Origin: Ktedonosporobacter rubrisoli
GTDB taxonomy: Bacteria; Chloroflexota; Ktedonobacteria; Ktedonobacterales; Ktedonobacteraceae
Length of the DNA: 64,000 nt
Direction of reading: 5' to 3'
NCBI RefSeq assembly: GCF_004208415.1
Contig: NZ_CP035758.1
Coordinates: 4,712,001 to 4,776,000 of the forward strand
Both the position numbers and the translations under genes were made by a program. Positions 16,114 through 24,593 of the stretch are shown in pieces (position 1 is the first letter of the stretch; the number at the start of each line of letters is the position of its first letter). The notes beneath the pieces are model-generated. The model had not been told where the DNA came from, did not search any database, and saw nothing but the letters and a program-made list of their open reading frames with translations.

Positions 16114-17637
16114 ATGACACAGATCGACAACCGTACACAGGAGCAGCAGAGCGGAAAGGACTCACATCCGGTACGTCTGCGCTATGCTCCCAGTCCCACC
16201 GGCTTCCAGCATATTGGAGGCTTTCGCACCGCTCTCTTTAGCTGGCTTTATGCGCGTCACTGCGGGGGGCAATTTATCCTGCGCATTGAAGATACCGATT
16301 TAGCCCGCACTGTAGAAGGCGCGGTTGACGATCTGATCAAGGGCATGGAGTGGTTAGGGATGGACATTGATGAGGGCCCTATTATTGGTGGCCCTTATGG
16401 TCCTTACTACCAGGTACAGCGTAAGGCGCTTTATCAACACTACGCCAACCAACTGATCGAGTCCGGTCATGCCTACCGCTGCTACTGCACTCCTGAGCGT
16501 CTTGATCAGATGCGTAAGGAGCAAGAAGCCAGAAAGCAGCCACCGCGTTATGATCGGCATTGCCGCTACTTAACTGCCGAAGAGCGCGCGGCCAATGATG
16601 CGGCCGGGACGCCCTGGACTGTGCGCTTCGCGATGCCATTAGAGGGCGAGACCGTGGTCCACGATGAGCTACACGGGGATATGGTTTTCAAAAATACAGA
16701 CCTGGATGACATGGTTATCCTCAAGTCAAACGGTCTGCCCCCTTACCATCTGGCACACCTGGTCGATGACCATCTGATGGGCATTACGCATGTAATGCGC
16801 GGCGAAGAATGGATCTCCAGCGCTCCACGTCATGTACAGCTCTATAAAGCGCTGGGCTGGGAGCCGCCGCTGTTCTATCACGTGCCAAATATTCTTGGCA
16901 AGGATAAGAAAAAGCTCAGTAAGCGGCGCAACGCACCTTCCTGGTCAGATTTTTATCGCCAGGGCTACTTGCCAGAGGCAGTCTTTAACTTTATGGCCTT
17001 GCTCGGCTGGTCCTACGACGATAAGACCGAAATCTTTACGCGCGAGGAGCTGATTCGCGCCTTCACGCTGGATCGCGTCGGGGTCTCGGCTGGCATCTAC
17101 GATCCCGAGAAGCTTCTCTGGATGAATGGAGTCTACATTCGCCAATTGCCTTTAGAGGAGCTTGTGCAGCGCGCGCTACCCTATATGGAGCGCCCGGAAG
17201 CTGAGGGCGGCCTACCTGACAGTGTGCAGCGCCCGCTTAATCTTGAATACACGACGCGCGTGCTCAGCCTTGAGCATACCCGCCTGAAGACGCTAGGCGA
17301 GGCTGCGCATATCGTCTCGTTCTTCTACGAGGCCGAGATTAGCTACGAGACGTCTATGCTGATCCAAAAAGGCATGGATGCTGCACGCACAAAGGACGCC
17401 CTGCAGCATGCTCGCAAGCTGCTGGCCGGCCTGGATTCGTGGGAACGTACAGTCATAGAGTCGCCGCTGCGCGAGCTGGCTGCTACGCTTGGTCTGAAAA
17501 CTGGGCAGCTCTTTGGCTCCGTCCGTTCCGCCGTCAGCGGTCGCGCAGCTACACCGCCGCTCCATGAGATGCTCGAAGTTTTGGGCCGCGATGTGAGCCT
17601 GAAGCGCATCGACCAGGCTATTGCGCGCCTTGCCTAA
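16114..17637 (+). CDS. gltX: Glutamyl-tRNA synthetase
   Basis: This 507-residue class I synthetase charges tRNA-Glu. The first catalytic motif is APSPTGFQHIGG (25-36), the KMSKS-type motif is KKLSKRRN (about 266-273), and the anticodon-binding helical domain occupies the last 170 residues. The first 15-20 residues are extra and polar. The Cys cluster CYCTPERLDQMR with HCRYLTAEE is the family's insertion. No gatCAB genes are in the window, so whether it is discriminating cannot be judged. An AGAAGG precedes the ATG at 16114 at a slightly long spacing. A perfect terminator follows at 17647-17691. Confidence 0.96.
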   Translation: MTQIDNRTQEQQSGKDSHPVRLRYAPSPTGFQHIGGFRTALFSWLYARHCGGQFILRIEDTDLARTVEGAVDDLIKGMEWLGMDIDEGPIIGGPYGPYYQVQRKALYQHYANQLIESGHAYRCYCTPERLDQMRKEQEARKQPPRYDRHCRYLTAEERAANDAAGTPWTVRFAMPLEGETVVHDELHGDMVFKNTDLDDMVILKSNGLPPYHLAHLVDDHLMGITHVMRGEEWISSAPRHVQLYKALGWEPPLFYHVPNILGKDKKKLSKRRNAPSWSDFYRQGYLPEAVFNFMALLGWSYDDKTEIFTREELIRAFTLDRVGVSAGIYDPEKLLWMNGVYIRQLPLEELVQRALPYMERPEAEGGLPDSVQRPLNLEYTTRVLSLEHTRLKTLGEAAHIVSFFYEAEISYETSMLIQKGMDAARTKDALQHARKLLAGLDSWERTVIESPLRELAATLGLKTGQLFGSVRSAVSGRAATPPLHEMLEVLGRDVSLKRIDQAIARLA

Positions 17638-17646
17638 ATTCATCGG

Positions 17647-17691
17647 CAGCAGGTAGACGAGTAAAACCCCTTTCATCTACCTGCTGTTTTT
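17647..17691 (+). terminator. Rho-independent terminator of gltX
   Basis: CAGCAGGTAGA (17647-17657) pairs perfectly with TCTACCTGCTG (17676-17686), followed by TTTTT. Confidence 0.9.
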
Positions 17692-17712
17692 CAATTCCAG
17701 AGGCTACTGCCC

Positions 17713-18381
17713 ATGATGAATAAAGACTATATTCTGCGTCTTGCCGAGAAATTTGGTAGGGCCCTGGCTATCATTTTGCGCCTACGCGAATACAATCAGT
17801 ATGAAGAGGCCCTTATCTACATTGATGACCTCTTTGTGCAGTCGGTCGGGCTTACTTCCAGATTTATCAATTCTCTTTCTGAGGATATGCTCCTGCAGAC
17901 GTTCTCTCCGCTGGGCATCCTAAATGTGGAGGCTTGCCTCTGGACCGCTACATTGCTCAAGGCAGAGGGAGAGATCTATCAAGACCAGGGCAACAACGAT
18001 GAGAGCTACTACCGCTACATCAAGTCTCTATACCTCTTCCTTGCTGTACTGCTGCAGGAACAGCCAGATAATGTGCCCGAACAGACGCAACAGGTGACTG
18101 AGCTCCTGGAGAAGCTGGGCTCATATGAGCTTTCAAATACTGTGAAGCTCAAACTTTTTGCCTATTATGAGCATCTGGGACAATATGCCAAAGCCGAGGA
18201 TACGCTCTTTGAGCTTCTGGAAAGCGGGCCGGTCACGCCCACTTTACTTGGGAAGGGGCAGGACTTTTACGCGCGCCTGCTGGCTAAAAGTGAGAGCGAT
18301 CTTGCCAATGGTAACCTGGCGAAGGAAGAGGTGAGGGAAGGTCAGGAGCAACTTCAGCGCTTCGCTCGTCAGGACGAATAA
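17713..18381 (+). CDS. DUF6483-like helical protein
   Basis: The 222-residue protein starts MMNKDYILRLAEKFGRALAI, the kind of N-terminus seen in DUF6483 proteins, and is predicted all-helical with TPR-like pairs (LKLFAYYEHLGQYAKAEDTL with FELLESG near 150-180). No catalytic motif or membrane helix is seen; it is probably cytoplasmic. It follows gltX after a terminator and precedes a CPBP-family protease by 56 bases. The function is unknown. The two adjacent ATG codons make the start uncertain by one residue. Confidence 0.6.
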   Translation: MMNKDYILRLAEKFGRALAIILRLREYNQYEEALIYIDDLFVQSVGLTSRFINSLSEDMLLQTFSPLGILNVEACLWTATLLKAEGEIYQDQGNNDESYYRYIKSLYLFLAVLLQEQPDNVPEQTQQVTELLEKLGSYELSNTVKLKLFAYYEHLGQYAKAEDTLFELLESGPVTPTLLGKGQDFYARLLAKSESDLANGNLAKEEVREGQEQLQRFARQDE

Positions 18382-18437
18382 ATAAATATAGCTCAAATGC
18401 TTGATAGTCATGCTTCTTTTTTGTAGAAGAGGTTCGT

Positions 18438-19073
18438 GTGTCAATAGTCAAATCTTCTCAACTCGTATACTCCACAGTTAGGGAATCCTGGAAGTGGATG
18501 TGGCCAGATATTCTCATGCGCATTCTCCCCATGGGGCTAGCGCCTTTTGCCTACATAGCCGTCTTTCACCTCCCTATAGCTTTTCTAGGATTGACGTTAC
18601 ACGACGTGCCTCAACAGATCGCGCTCGGCCTCGTGGTTGGCAGCCTGATGGCGATTTTTGCCACCCTCTATCGTGGCTTTATCCTCAGTCCCAGATTTCG
18701 CCGACCTACGCCGGTGGATCAGCTTTTTCAGAGCATGTTTTATCTGTTTATCAATGCTCCGGTAGAAGAGCTTTTCTTTCGCGGCTTTATGCTTGAAGCT
18801 GTGACACAATGGACCGGCTGGCTGGGTTGGGGCTGGCTGGTAAGCACAGCTGCCTATACGCTGTATCATCGCCTGGGAAAGTGGAGCTGGCGTAGCGTGG
18901 GAGGTGTTGGCCTGGCTGGCATCGTCTTTAGCCTTGTCTATCTCCTTCCCAGTGGACCGCATACCCTCCTGGCGGTCATCATTGTCCATGGTTTTACCAC
19001 GAGTGGCTTTTTAAGCTGGGGAGATGAGCTACTCTACCGCTTTTGGAAACATAGACAGACCCGAATGTCTTAG
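18438..19073 (+). CDS. CPBP-family intramembrane protease-like protein
   Basis: The 211-residue membrane protein carries the three motifs of the CPBP (Abi/Rce1-like) family: APVEELFFRGFML with the Glu-Glu pair and Arg (about 107-117), the second motif YTLYHRLG with a histidine, and VHGFTTSGF near the C-terminus. Family members cleave prenylated proteins or peptides in the membrane; in bacteria many protect against bacteriocins. No bacteriocin gene is nearby, so the substrate is unknown. The start is a GTG at 18438 preceded by AGAAGAGG. At least six membrane helices. Confidence 0.8.
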   Translation: MSIVKSSQLVYSTVRESWKWMWPDILMRILPMGLAPFAYIAVFHLPIAFLGLTLHDVPQQIALGLVVGSLMAIFATLYRGFILSPRFRRPTPVDQLFQSMFYLFINAPVEELFFRGFMLEAVTQWTGWLGWGWLVSTAAYTLYHRLGKWSWRSVGGVGLAGIVFSLVYLLPSGPHTLLAVIIVHGFTTSGFLSWGDELLYRFWKHRQTRMS

Positions 19074-19272
19074 TATTTGACAAAATACTATAGTATATTG
19101 CCGTATATTTAATAAGGGATGCTGAATAAGCGTAAACAAAATAGAGCCAGATAAATAGGCTCCTATAGTGTTATGTCGTTACCTTCAGACATCCGATTCG
19201 TCTAGCCATTAAGGTACAATAAAGAGAGATATCTAACCCATAGTAATACCCATTTTTTGGAGGTCCAGTTCT

Positions 19273-20220
19273 TTGAAAGTTGTTGTTACTGGAGGAGCGG
19301 GATTTATTGGCTCCAATCTTTGCACACGTTTACTCGCCGAAGGCCATAGCGTCCTCTGCGTCGATAATTTAATTACTGGCTCTACTGAGAATATAGAGCC
19401 CCTACACAGCCATCCTAACTTCACGTTTCTCAAACATGATGTGACGGAACCATTTGACTTTGAGGCCAACGCTATCTTTCACCTGGCCAGCCCGGCCAGC
19501 CCGGTAGGATATCTGGATAATCCCTTTGAGACGATCCTTGTCAACAGCCAGGGCACGCACCAGATGTTGAAGCAAGCGCGGGCCCAAAACGCGCGTTTCT
19601 TAATCTCTTCGACCTCGGAAGTATACGGAGATCCGTTAGTCCATCCGCAAACCGAGGACTACTGGGGCAATGTCAATCCGGTTGGGCCGCGCGCCTGCTA
19701 CGATGAGAGCAAGCGCCTGGGCGAGACTCTGACTATGGAGTTCCATCGTCAATATCAAACTGATGTTCGCATTGTGCGCATCTTCAATACCTATGGACCC
19801 AATAGCCAGATCAACGATGGGCGTATGATCCCGAACTTTATCACTCAGGCCTTAGCCAATCAGCCTCTCACCATCTATGGCGATGGCACGATAACGCGCA
19901 GCATCTGTTATGTGAGCGATCTTGTGGAAGGCTTAATGCTGGCAATGTTCCGTCCGGGCACGACGGGAGAAATCTTTAACCTGGGCAATCCAGAAGAGCA
20001 TTCTGTGCTTGAGTTCGCGCAGACTATTATTCAACTCTGCGAATCTTCATCAGAAATTCGTTATACCTCAGGCCGCATTGATGATCCTGAGCGTCGGCGC
20101 CCGAATATCTCGAAGGCTCAGAATATGTTAGGCTGGCAGGTAAAAGTGGGTCTAAAGGAAGGATTGCGCCACACCATCGAATGGTTTAGCAGCCGCACGC
20201 AGCAGTCAAGTATCGTCTAA
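19273..20220 (+). CDS. UDP-glucuronate decarboxylase-like NAD-dependent epimerase/dehydratase
   Basis: This extended SDR protein of 315 residues has GGAGFIG at 7-13 (NAD binding), SSTSEVYGDPLVHPQ with Ser catalytic, and the Tyr-x3-Lys pair in CYDESKR (about 143-147). The segments HLASPASPVGY, YWGNVNPVGPRACYDESKR and IFNTYGPN fit UDP-xylose synthase (UXS), which converts UDP-glucuronate to UDP-xylose. dTDP-glucose dehydratase is less likely because of the PASP and NVNPVG segments. Start is TTG at 19273, chosen because TGGAGG lies nine bases before it and the protein begins at the beta strand of the Rossmann fold. First gene of an apparent three-gene surface polysaccharide operon. Confidence 0.82.
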   Translation: MKVVVTGGAGFIGSNLCTRLLAEGHSVLCVDNLITGSTENIEPLHSHPNFTFLKHDVTEPFDFEANAIFHLASPASPVGYLDNPFETILVNSQGTHQMLKQARAQNARFLISSTSEVYGDPLVHPQTEDYWGNVNPVGPRACYDESKRLGETLTMEFHRQYQTDVRIVRIFNTYGPNSQINDGRMIPNFITQALANQPLTIYGDGTITRSICYVSDLVEGLMLAMFRPGTTGEIFNLGNPEEHSVLEFAQTIIQLCESSSEIRYTSGRIDDPERRRPNISKAQNMLGWQVKVGLKEGLRHTIEWFSSRTQQSSIV

Positions 20221-20260
20221 GCAATGGTACTATCCTAAAAAAGAGAAATAAAGACAAATT

Positions 20261-21856
20261 ATGTATAATCCTGGCGTAAGTGAGTTAGAACACGTTCCAC
20301 ATACCTCGCGTTTCCAAAGATATGTCTTAAAGGCGCGTACATATGTAACCACAGCGAATAGCATAGGGCTGCTCGGCGCGCTATGCGCACTTTTCTGCCT
20401 GATAGCTTTGCCCTCATCCCAGTACTGGAATATTCGTTTACCGCTCTATCTCTTGCTGGTTATCTTGACAATTCTACGTCCACGTGTAGCGCTCTACTTA
20501 TTGCCCATTGCCGTACCCTGGGGAGCCCTGGACACTATTTCCCTGGGCGGTTTAAACTTGAACAGCGCAGATATTCTGGTCTTCTTATTGGCGGCAAGCT
20601 GGTTGATGAGCTTTGCCCTGCGCCCATTTGCCGCTGGAGAAGTCAGTCAGTCAGGTCCGCTTGATCGTGATAGCCTCAACATTCCGCGCTACCTTGTGCT
20701 CGCTATGCTGGCTTTGCTGCTGGCGATGCTGCTTTCCATGACTGTGACGCTAAGCCTCACCTCTAGCATCAAAGAGCTCTCCAAGTGGATAGAATTTCTC
20801 ATTGTTCTTGTTATTGGCGCCCAGTACATTCGGACGAGCCGCCAGATCTGGGCGCTGATCATCATTATTTGTCTTGCCGCTATTTCCCAGGCCTGCATGG
20901 GCTATGCTCAGAACTTTTTTAGCCTGGGTCCCACTACCTTCGTACGCGATGCAGGCTTGCGCGTCTATGGTACGTTTGGGCAGCCCAATCCCTACGCCGG
21001 CTATATCAATATGACTCTGACCATTGCTATAGCCCTCACTTTGCTCAGCAAAAGCTGGAATATCCGTATTCTGGCCGGAGTGACGACATTCCTGCTGGCT
21101 GCGGCCGAATATCTCTCCCAATCGCGGGGCGGCGAGATTTCTATTGCCATCGCTCTTATCTTCATAGTTGCCATAGGGATGCCACGCCTGCAGCCATTGG
21201 TAAGGCTTGGTATCATCGGGGCGCTAGGCGTGGTTGCCGCCTATCTGGCCGGTCTGCTGCCTGAACATTACCTTGCGCCAGTGCTAAGAACACTGGGCCT
21301 TACCAACATCTCTTTCTCGGCTCCCAGCTCGGCAGATTTCTCGACAGCCGAACGTCTGGCCCACTGGATTGCCGGGGTACGCATGTTTATCACGCATCCC
21401 ATCCTTGGCGTTGGCATAGGCAACTACCCCGATTACTATCCACAATACTTTGTCACTATCTTTATCAATCCTTTAGGGCACGCTCATAACTACTATATCA
21501 ATATCGCCGCCGAGGCTGGTCTGCTTGGCTTGATCACTTTTTTGGCCTTCTTACTTGCCAATTTCGTGGCTGGTGGACGTTCATATCGTAAGATCAATAC
21601 ACACTGGCAACAACTCAAAGCCCGGCTGGCCCATCCAGTATCCGCAATAAGCAGCACGGAAGCCAGAAAGCTCTCGGCCCAGCTGACAATGCTTACCAAT
21701 CGTCGAGCCCTGGCTATAGGGTTGTTGGCCTCTCTCCTCTCTATCTGTGTACATAATATGGTTGATAATCTCTATGTTCACAGCATGACCAGCCTGATCG
21801 CGTTACTTCTAGTAATTTTGATCCGTGTGGAGGCTGTAACTACTGAAACAAAATAA
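20261..21856 (+). CDS. O-antigen ligase (WaaL)-family membrane protein
   Basis: This 531-residue protein has about 12 helices. The Wzy_C/WaaL domain shows two family landmarks: GTFGQPNPYAGYINM (about 235-249) and, in the large external loop, GIGNYPDYYPQYF followed by HAHNYYINIAAEAGLLGL. The loop His (PLGHAHNYY) and Arg are the residues used to transfer undecaprenyl-linked glycans. Cell surface ligation of a polysaccharide or teichuronic-acid-like polymer is the likely job. It begins 40 bases after the UDP-sugar enzyme and ends 14 bases before a flippase-like gene. Chloroflexota have no classical LPS, so the acceptor is unknown. Start: ATG at 20261, weak ribosome binding site. Confidence 0.83.
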   Translation: MYNPGVSELEHVPHTSRFQRYVLKARTYVTTANSIGLLGALCALFCLIALPSSQYWNIRLPLYLLLVILTILRPRVALYLLPIAVPWGALDTISLGGLNLNSADILVFLLAASWLMSFALRPFAAGEVSQSGPLDRDSLNIPRYLVLAMLALLLAMLLSMTVTLSLTSSIKELSKWIEFLIVLVIGAQYIRTSRQIWALIIIICLAAISQACMGYAQNFFSLGPTTFVRDAGLRVYGTFGQPNPYAGYINMTLTIAIALTLLSKSWNIRILAGVTTFLLAAAEYLSQSRGGEISIAIALIFIVAIGMPRLQPLVRLGIIGALGVVAAYLAGLLPEHYLAPVLRTLGLTNISFSAPSSADFSTAERLAHWIAGVRMFITHPILGVGIGNYPDYYPQYFVTIFINPLGHAHNYYINIAAEAGLLGLITFLAFLLANFVAGGRSYRKINTHWQQLKARLAHPVSAISSTEARKLSAQLTMLTNRRALAIGLLASLLSICVHNMVDNLYVHSMTSLIALLLVILIRVEAVTTETK

Positions 21857-21870
21857 TACTGGAGGGAGTT

Positions 21871-23040
21871 TTGAGACAAGGTAATCCTGATCCAGCCAGC
21901 TCATCTCTTACTACGGAAAATCCAACCGAGAGTATAGAAATAAAAAAGGCAGAGTTACTCCATGTTCTTGCCGAGCAAGAGAAGAAACAGGAAGAAGGAA
22001 TCTCGCGGGACCAGCTAGCCCTGAAGAAGCGGCTCTTGAGCTGGCGCACGCTTGTACCACTAGTCGTCGTTATAGTCGCATTGATCATTTTTTTGCAATT
22101 AGCCAGGATCGATCCGCAGAAAACCTGGTCGGCGATCAGTAACGCCAATCCTTGGCTTTTCCTTTGTGCATTCGGCATTTATTACCTCTCTATTGGGCTG
22201 CGGGCTCTGCGTTGGCGGCTCCTATTACAAAATGTAGGCTTTACCAAAGCTAATGGAGTAAGCTTGCCTGGTTTCTGGAAGACCGCAGAAATCATCTACA
22301 TCTCCTTCTTCGCCAACGCGCTCGTTCCTGCCAAGCTTGGCGATCTCTATCGAGCCTACCTGCTCCGCCAGGAAATCGGCGTCTCGACAACGCGCAGCTT
22401 TGGCACAGTTCTAGCTGAGCGCTTGCTGGACCTTACCGTCTTGCTGCTCCTCTTTATCCCCGCGCTGATCATCAGCCTGCATGAGAACTTACCTGAGCAG
22501 TTGAAAATAAGCCTGGAAATCTTGCTGGCTGTCGTTATCGCTGGCATTGCTGGCTTATATATTCTTAAGCGTGCGCGCGAACCGATAGCCAGGCTCATTC
22601 CGCTGCGCTTCCGTGAGCACTATTATCATTTCCACGAGGGAACTCTCGGCTCGTTTCGCCGCGTGCCCACTCTCTCGGCCTTCACAGTTGGGGTCTGGCT
22701 CTGCGAAGCCTTGCGCTTCTTCTTTGTAGCTCTCTCCCTCAAACTGATTGGCGGTGATCTCGTCCATATTCTGGCGGCAACCATTTTTATTGGCCTGGGA
22801 GAAGCCCTACTTACGATTATTCCTGCAACTGGCGGTGGAATTGGGCTTGTCGAAGGCGGCATGCTCGCCATGATTGCCCTATTCTATCATGGTCCCAACG
22901 CCATCAATCTCACAGCAGCCGCTATTCTGCTCGATCGCGCCATCAGCCTGTTCAGCGTCCAGATACTTGGGTTTTTAGTATTCCTACTAGCCTTTGGCCG
23001 AAAAACCGTTAAACGATCTTTTAACGATCAAAAATCTTGA
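21871..23040 (+). CDS. LPG-synthase-type (UPF0104) membrane protein
   Basis: The 389-residue protein starts with about 55 hydrophilic, Glu/Lys-rich residues, followed by about eight helices of the lysylphosphatidylglycerol synthase membrane domain (LPG_synthase_TM): FGIYYLSIGLRALRWRLLL, FFANALVPAKLGDLYRAYLL and GGGIGLVEGGML are the family motifs. There is no C-terminal aminoacyltransferase domain, so it is probably a flippase or transporter of a lipid or polysaccharide precursor. Start is TTG at 21871, five bases after GGAGGG. The -35 of the next promoter overlaps its stop codon. Third gene of the operon. Confidence 0.82.
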   Translation: MRQGNPDPASSSLTTENPTESIEIKKAELLHVLAEQEKKQEEGISRDQLALKKRLLSWRTLVPLVVVIVALIIFLQLARIDPQKTWSAISNANPWLFLCAFGIYYLSIGLRALRWRLLLQNVGFTKANGVSLPGFWKTAEIIYISFFANALVPAKLGDLYRAYLLRQEIGVSTTRSFGTVLAERLLDLTVLLLLFIPALIISLHENLPEQLKISLEILLAVVIAGIAGLYILKRAREPIARLIPLRFREHYYHFHEGTLGSFRRVPTLSAFTVGVWLCEALRFFFVALSLKLIGGDLVHILAATIFIGLGEALLTIIPATGGGIGLVEGGMLAMIALFYHGPNAINLTAAAILLDRAISLFSVQILGFLVFLLAFGRKTVKRSFNDQKS

Positions 23041-23066
23041 CATCGATGTTAGGGCTACACTATAAT
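23037..23066 (+). promoter_or_regulatory. Consensus promoter of rpsU
   Basis: TTGACA at 23037-23042, an 18-base spacer, then TATAAT at 23061-23066: both hexamers are perfect. The -35 covers the TGA of the upstream gene. The start codon of rpsU is 84 bases from the -10. Confidence 0.85.
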
Positions 23067-23149
23067 GCATCCGCAGGTCCACGAGGTACATAGTTCCGAC
23101 TAACTCACTTTGTCTACCTCGCAAACAGGCCATGAGAGGGGGGATACTG

Positions 23150-23332
23150 ATGTCGGAAGTTAAGATCGGTGAAAACGAGTCGTTTGAAACCGCGCTGAAG
23201 CGCTTCAATCGTAAGATTCAGCAGGATGGTATCCTCGCAGAAGCGCGTCGCCGGGAACACTATGAAAAACCGAGTGTAAAACGCAAAAGAAAAGAGGCTG
23301 CACGACGACGTAAGTCTGCGCGCAAAGGATAA
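23150..23332 (+). CDS. rpsU: Small ribosomal subunit protein bS21
   Basis: The 60-residue basic protein matches bS21: SEVKIGENESFETALKRFNR then KIQQDGILAEARRREHYEKP and a C-terminus rich in Lys/Arg (SVKRKRKEAARRRKSARKG). It joins the 30S platform near the 16S 3' end. The ATG at 23150 follows GAGAGGGGGG at six bases; an in-frame ATG at 23132 would add six residues (MRGGIL) that translate the Shine-Dalgarno, and so is wrong. A perfect promoter lies upstream, a small hairpin terminator downstream. Confidence 0.95.
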   Translation: MSEVKIGENESFETALKRFNRKIQQDGILAEARRREHYEKPSVKRKRKEAARRRKSARKG

Positions 23333-23382
23333 AGCCTGTACGCCATAGATGGGTAGCCAGGCAGCACTATTAACGGGCATGC

Positions 23383-23404
23383 ATAGGCCGGTGCCTATAT
23401 TTTG
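23383..23404 (+). terminator. Probable rpsU terminator
   Basis: ATAGGC (23383-23388), loop CCGGT-type, GCCTAT (23393-23398), then ATATTTTG. A larger pairing of AACGGGCA (from 23372) with TGCCCGTT further on may stabilise it. Confidence 0.55.
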
Positions 23405-23535
23405 TCACTCTATAAATGCTGCTTGCTTGCCCGTTTGTGGGTTAATACCATGACTGCCTCGACCGCGCCTGTATCATTTATGTATACTAAAAATAACAAA
23501 GAATCACGATTCATAATGTAACGAGGTAGTATTCT

Positions 23536-24093
23536 ATGGAGCATCCCCTTATTGAACTCTATGTAAGCATTACTGATAGCCAGGACCATGCATCAGCTGA
23601 GCAATTGCTGCAGACTGTGGATATAGACGATGTTGTAGTGCGCACCTTGCACGCGGCCGGCATTCAGCAGCAAGTTATGCTCACCGTCCTGATTACCGAC
23701 GATGAAGGCATACGCGAGATGAACATGCAGTATCGCAATCAGGACAAGCCCACCGATGTACTCTCCTTCCCCCTCCTCAATAAGCCTCTTGTGGAAGCTC
23801 CGCAAGATCAGCTATGGGTTCCCCAGGAAGATGCAGAAGAGCAACAGGCCCAACATCCAGATTTCATAACGCCGCCGGGCATGGTTCAGAATCTGGGAGA
23901 TATAGTTATTTCCTGGCACACGCTGCTCCAGCAGGCCCAGAATGCCGGTCATGGCCCGCTCTATGAGCTTATTTTTCTGCTCGCCCATGGTGTACTCCAC
24001 CTTGTTGGCTACGATGATCAGACAGAGGCAGGCTACAGAGCTATGGTTGGCATTCAGGAACAGATTTTAAGACAGAGTGGACAGAAGGTCTAG
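23536..24093 (+). CDS. ybeY: Endoribonuclease YbeY (rRNA maturation), with altered metal site
   Basis: YbeY is a single-strand RNase in 16S 3' end maturation and ribosome quality control. This 185-residue protein has the family blocks NMQYRNQDKPTDVLSFP (63-79, with the conserved Arg67) and LGDIVIS (120-126). The metal motif is HGVLHLVGYDD: His151 and His155 are present, but the third ligand, normally His at position 161, is Asp. Astacin-like metalloproteases with Asp in the third place exist, so activity is possible. A longer loop (about 83-117) than in E. coli YbeY carries Glu/Gln residues. It is followed by dgkA, the classic neighbour in Gram-positives. ATG at 23536. Confidence 0.88.
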   Translation: MEHPLIELYVSITDSQDHASAEQLLQTVDIDDVVVRTLHAAGIQQQVMLTVLITDDEGIREMNMQYRNQDKPTDVLSFPLLNKPLVEAPQDQLWVPQEDAEEQQAQHPDFITPPGMVQNLGDIVISWHTLLQQAQNAGHGPLYELIFLLAHGVLHLVGYDDQTEAGYRAMVGIQEQILRQSGQKV

Positions 24094-24103
24094 AGTAGAA
24101 GCA

Positions 24104-24520
24104 ATGAGCCAGCCGCCGGTACCGCCCGCATTTCCACCGCCGCCGCGCAGCGAGTGGGCAAAATTTATTGCCGGCTTCGGGTACGCCTTTAACGGCCTCT
24201 GGTATGCTCTGCGCACTCAGCGAAACGCGCGCGTACATGCAATAATTGCTACCCTGGCAATTATTCTGGGCATCGTGCTGCATATATCGGCGCTTGAATT
24301 CGCCATGGTTTTTGTGGCCATCACTGGCGTCTTTATTGCCGAAATGTTTAACACAGTCTTTGAGCTGTGCATAGATATCGCCACACCTGAATACCATCCC
24401 CTGGCCAAGATCGCCAAGGATGTGGCCGCGGGAGCCGTCCTTTTAAGCGCGCTGCTCTCGATTATCATTGGCATATTTATCTTTGGTCCGCACTTACTGG
24501 CCCTGTTCCAAAAAATGTAA
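24104..24520 (+). CDS. dgkA: Diacylglycerol/undecaprenol kinase (DgkA family)
   Basis: This 138-residue membrane kinase phosphorylates diacylglycerol or undecaprenol. The family motifs are visible: RTQRNARVHAI (Arg-Asn), FIAEMFNTVFELCID (Glu-x3-Asn-Thr-x2-Glu) and AKIAKDVAAGAVLLSAL (Lys-Asp). Three helices follow a Pro-rich N-terminus (MSQPPVPPAFPPPPRSEW). Start: ATG at 24104; a GTG at 24077 inside ybeY would overlap it by 17 bases and add nine residues. The ybeY-dgkA order is conserved in Gram-positives, where undecaprenol is the substrate, so that is favoured here. The hairpin at 24519-24551 ends transcription. Confidence 0.85.
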   Translation: MSQPPVPPAFPPPPRSEWAKFIAGFGYAFNGLWYALRTQRNARVHAIIATLAIILGIVLHISALEFAMVFVAITGVFIAEMFNTVFELCIDIATPEYHPLAKIAKDVAAGAVLLSALLSIIIGIFIFGPHLLALFQKM

Positions 24521-24551
24521 CGAGAGGGATCGCTAACAATACCCTCTCGTT
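24519..24551. terminator. Bidirectional hairpin terminator
   Basis: AACGAGAGGG (24519-24528, its first bases being the end of the dgkA stop codon) pairs with CCCTCTCGTT (24542-24551). It sits between convergent dgkA and efp. Confidence 0.8.
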
Positions 24552-24593
24552 ATCTTATCTTTGCGGATGAGTAGCGTGCCTTCAAAGGCGGCC

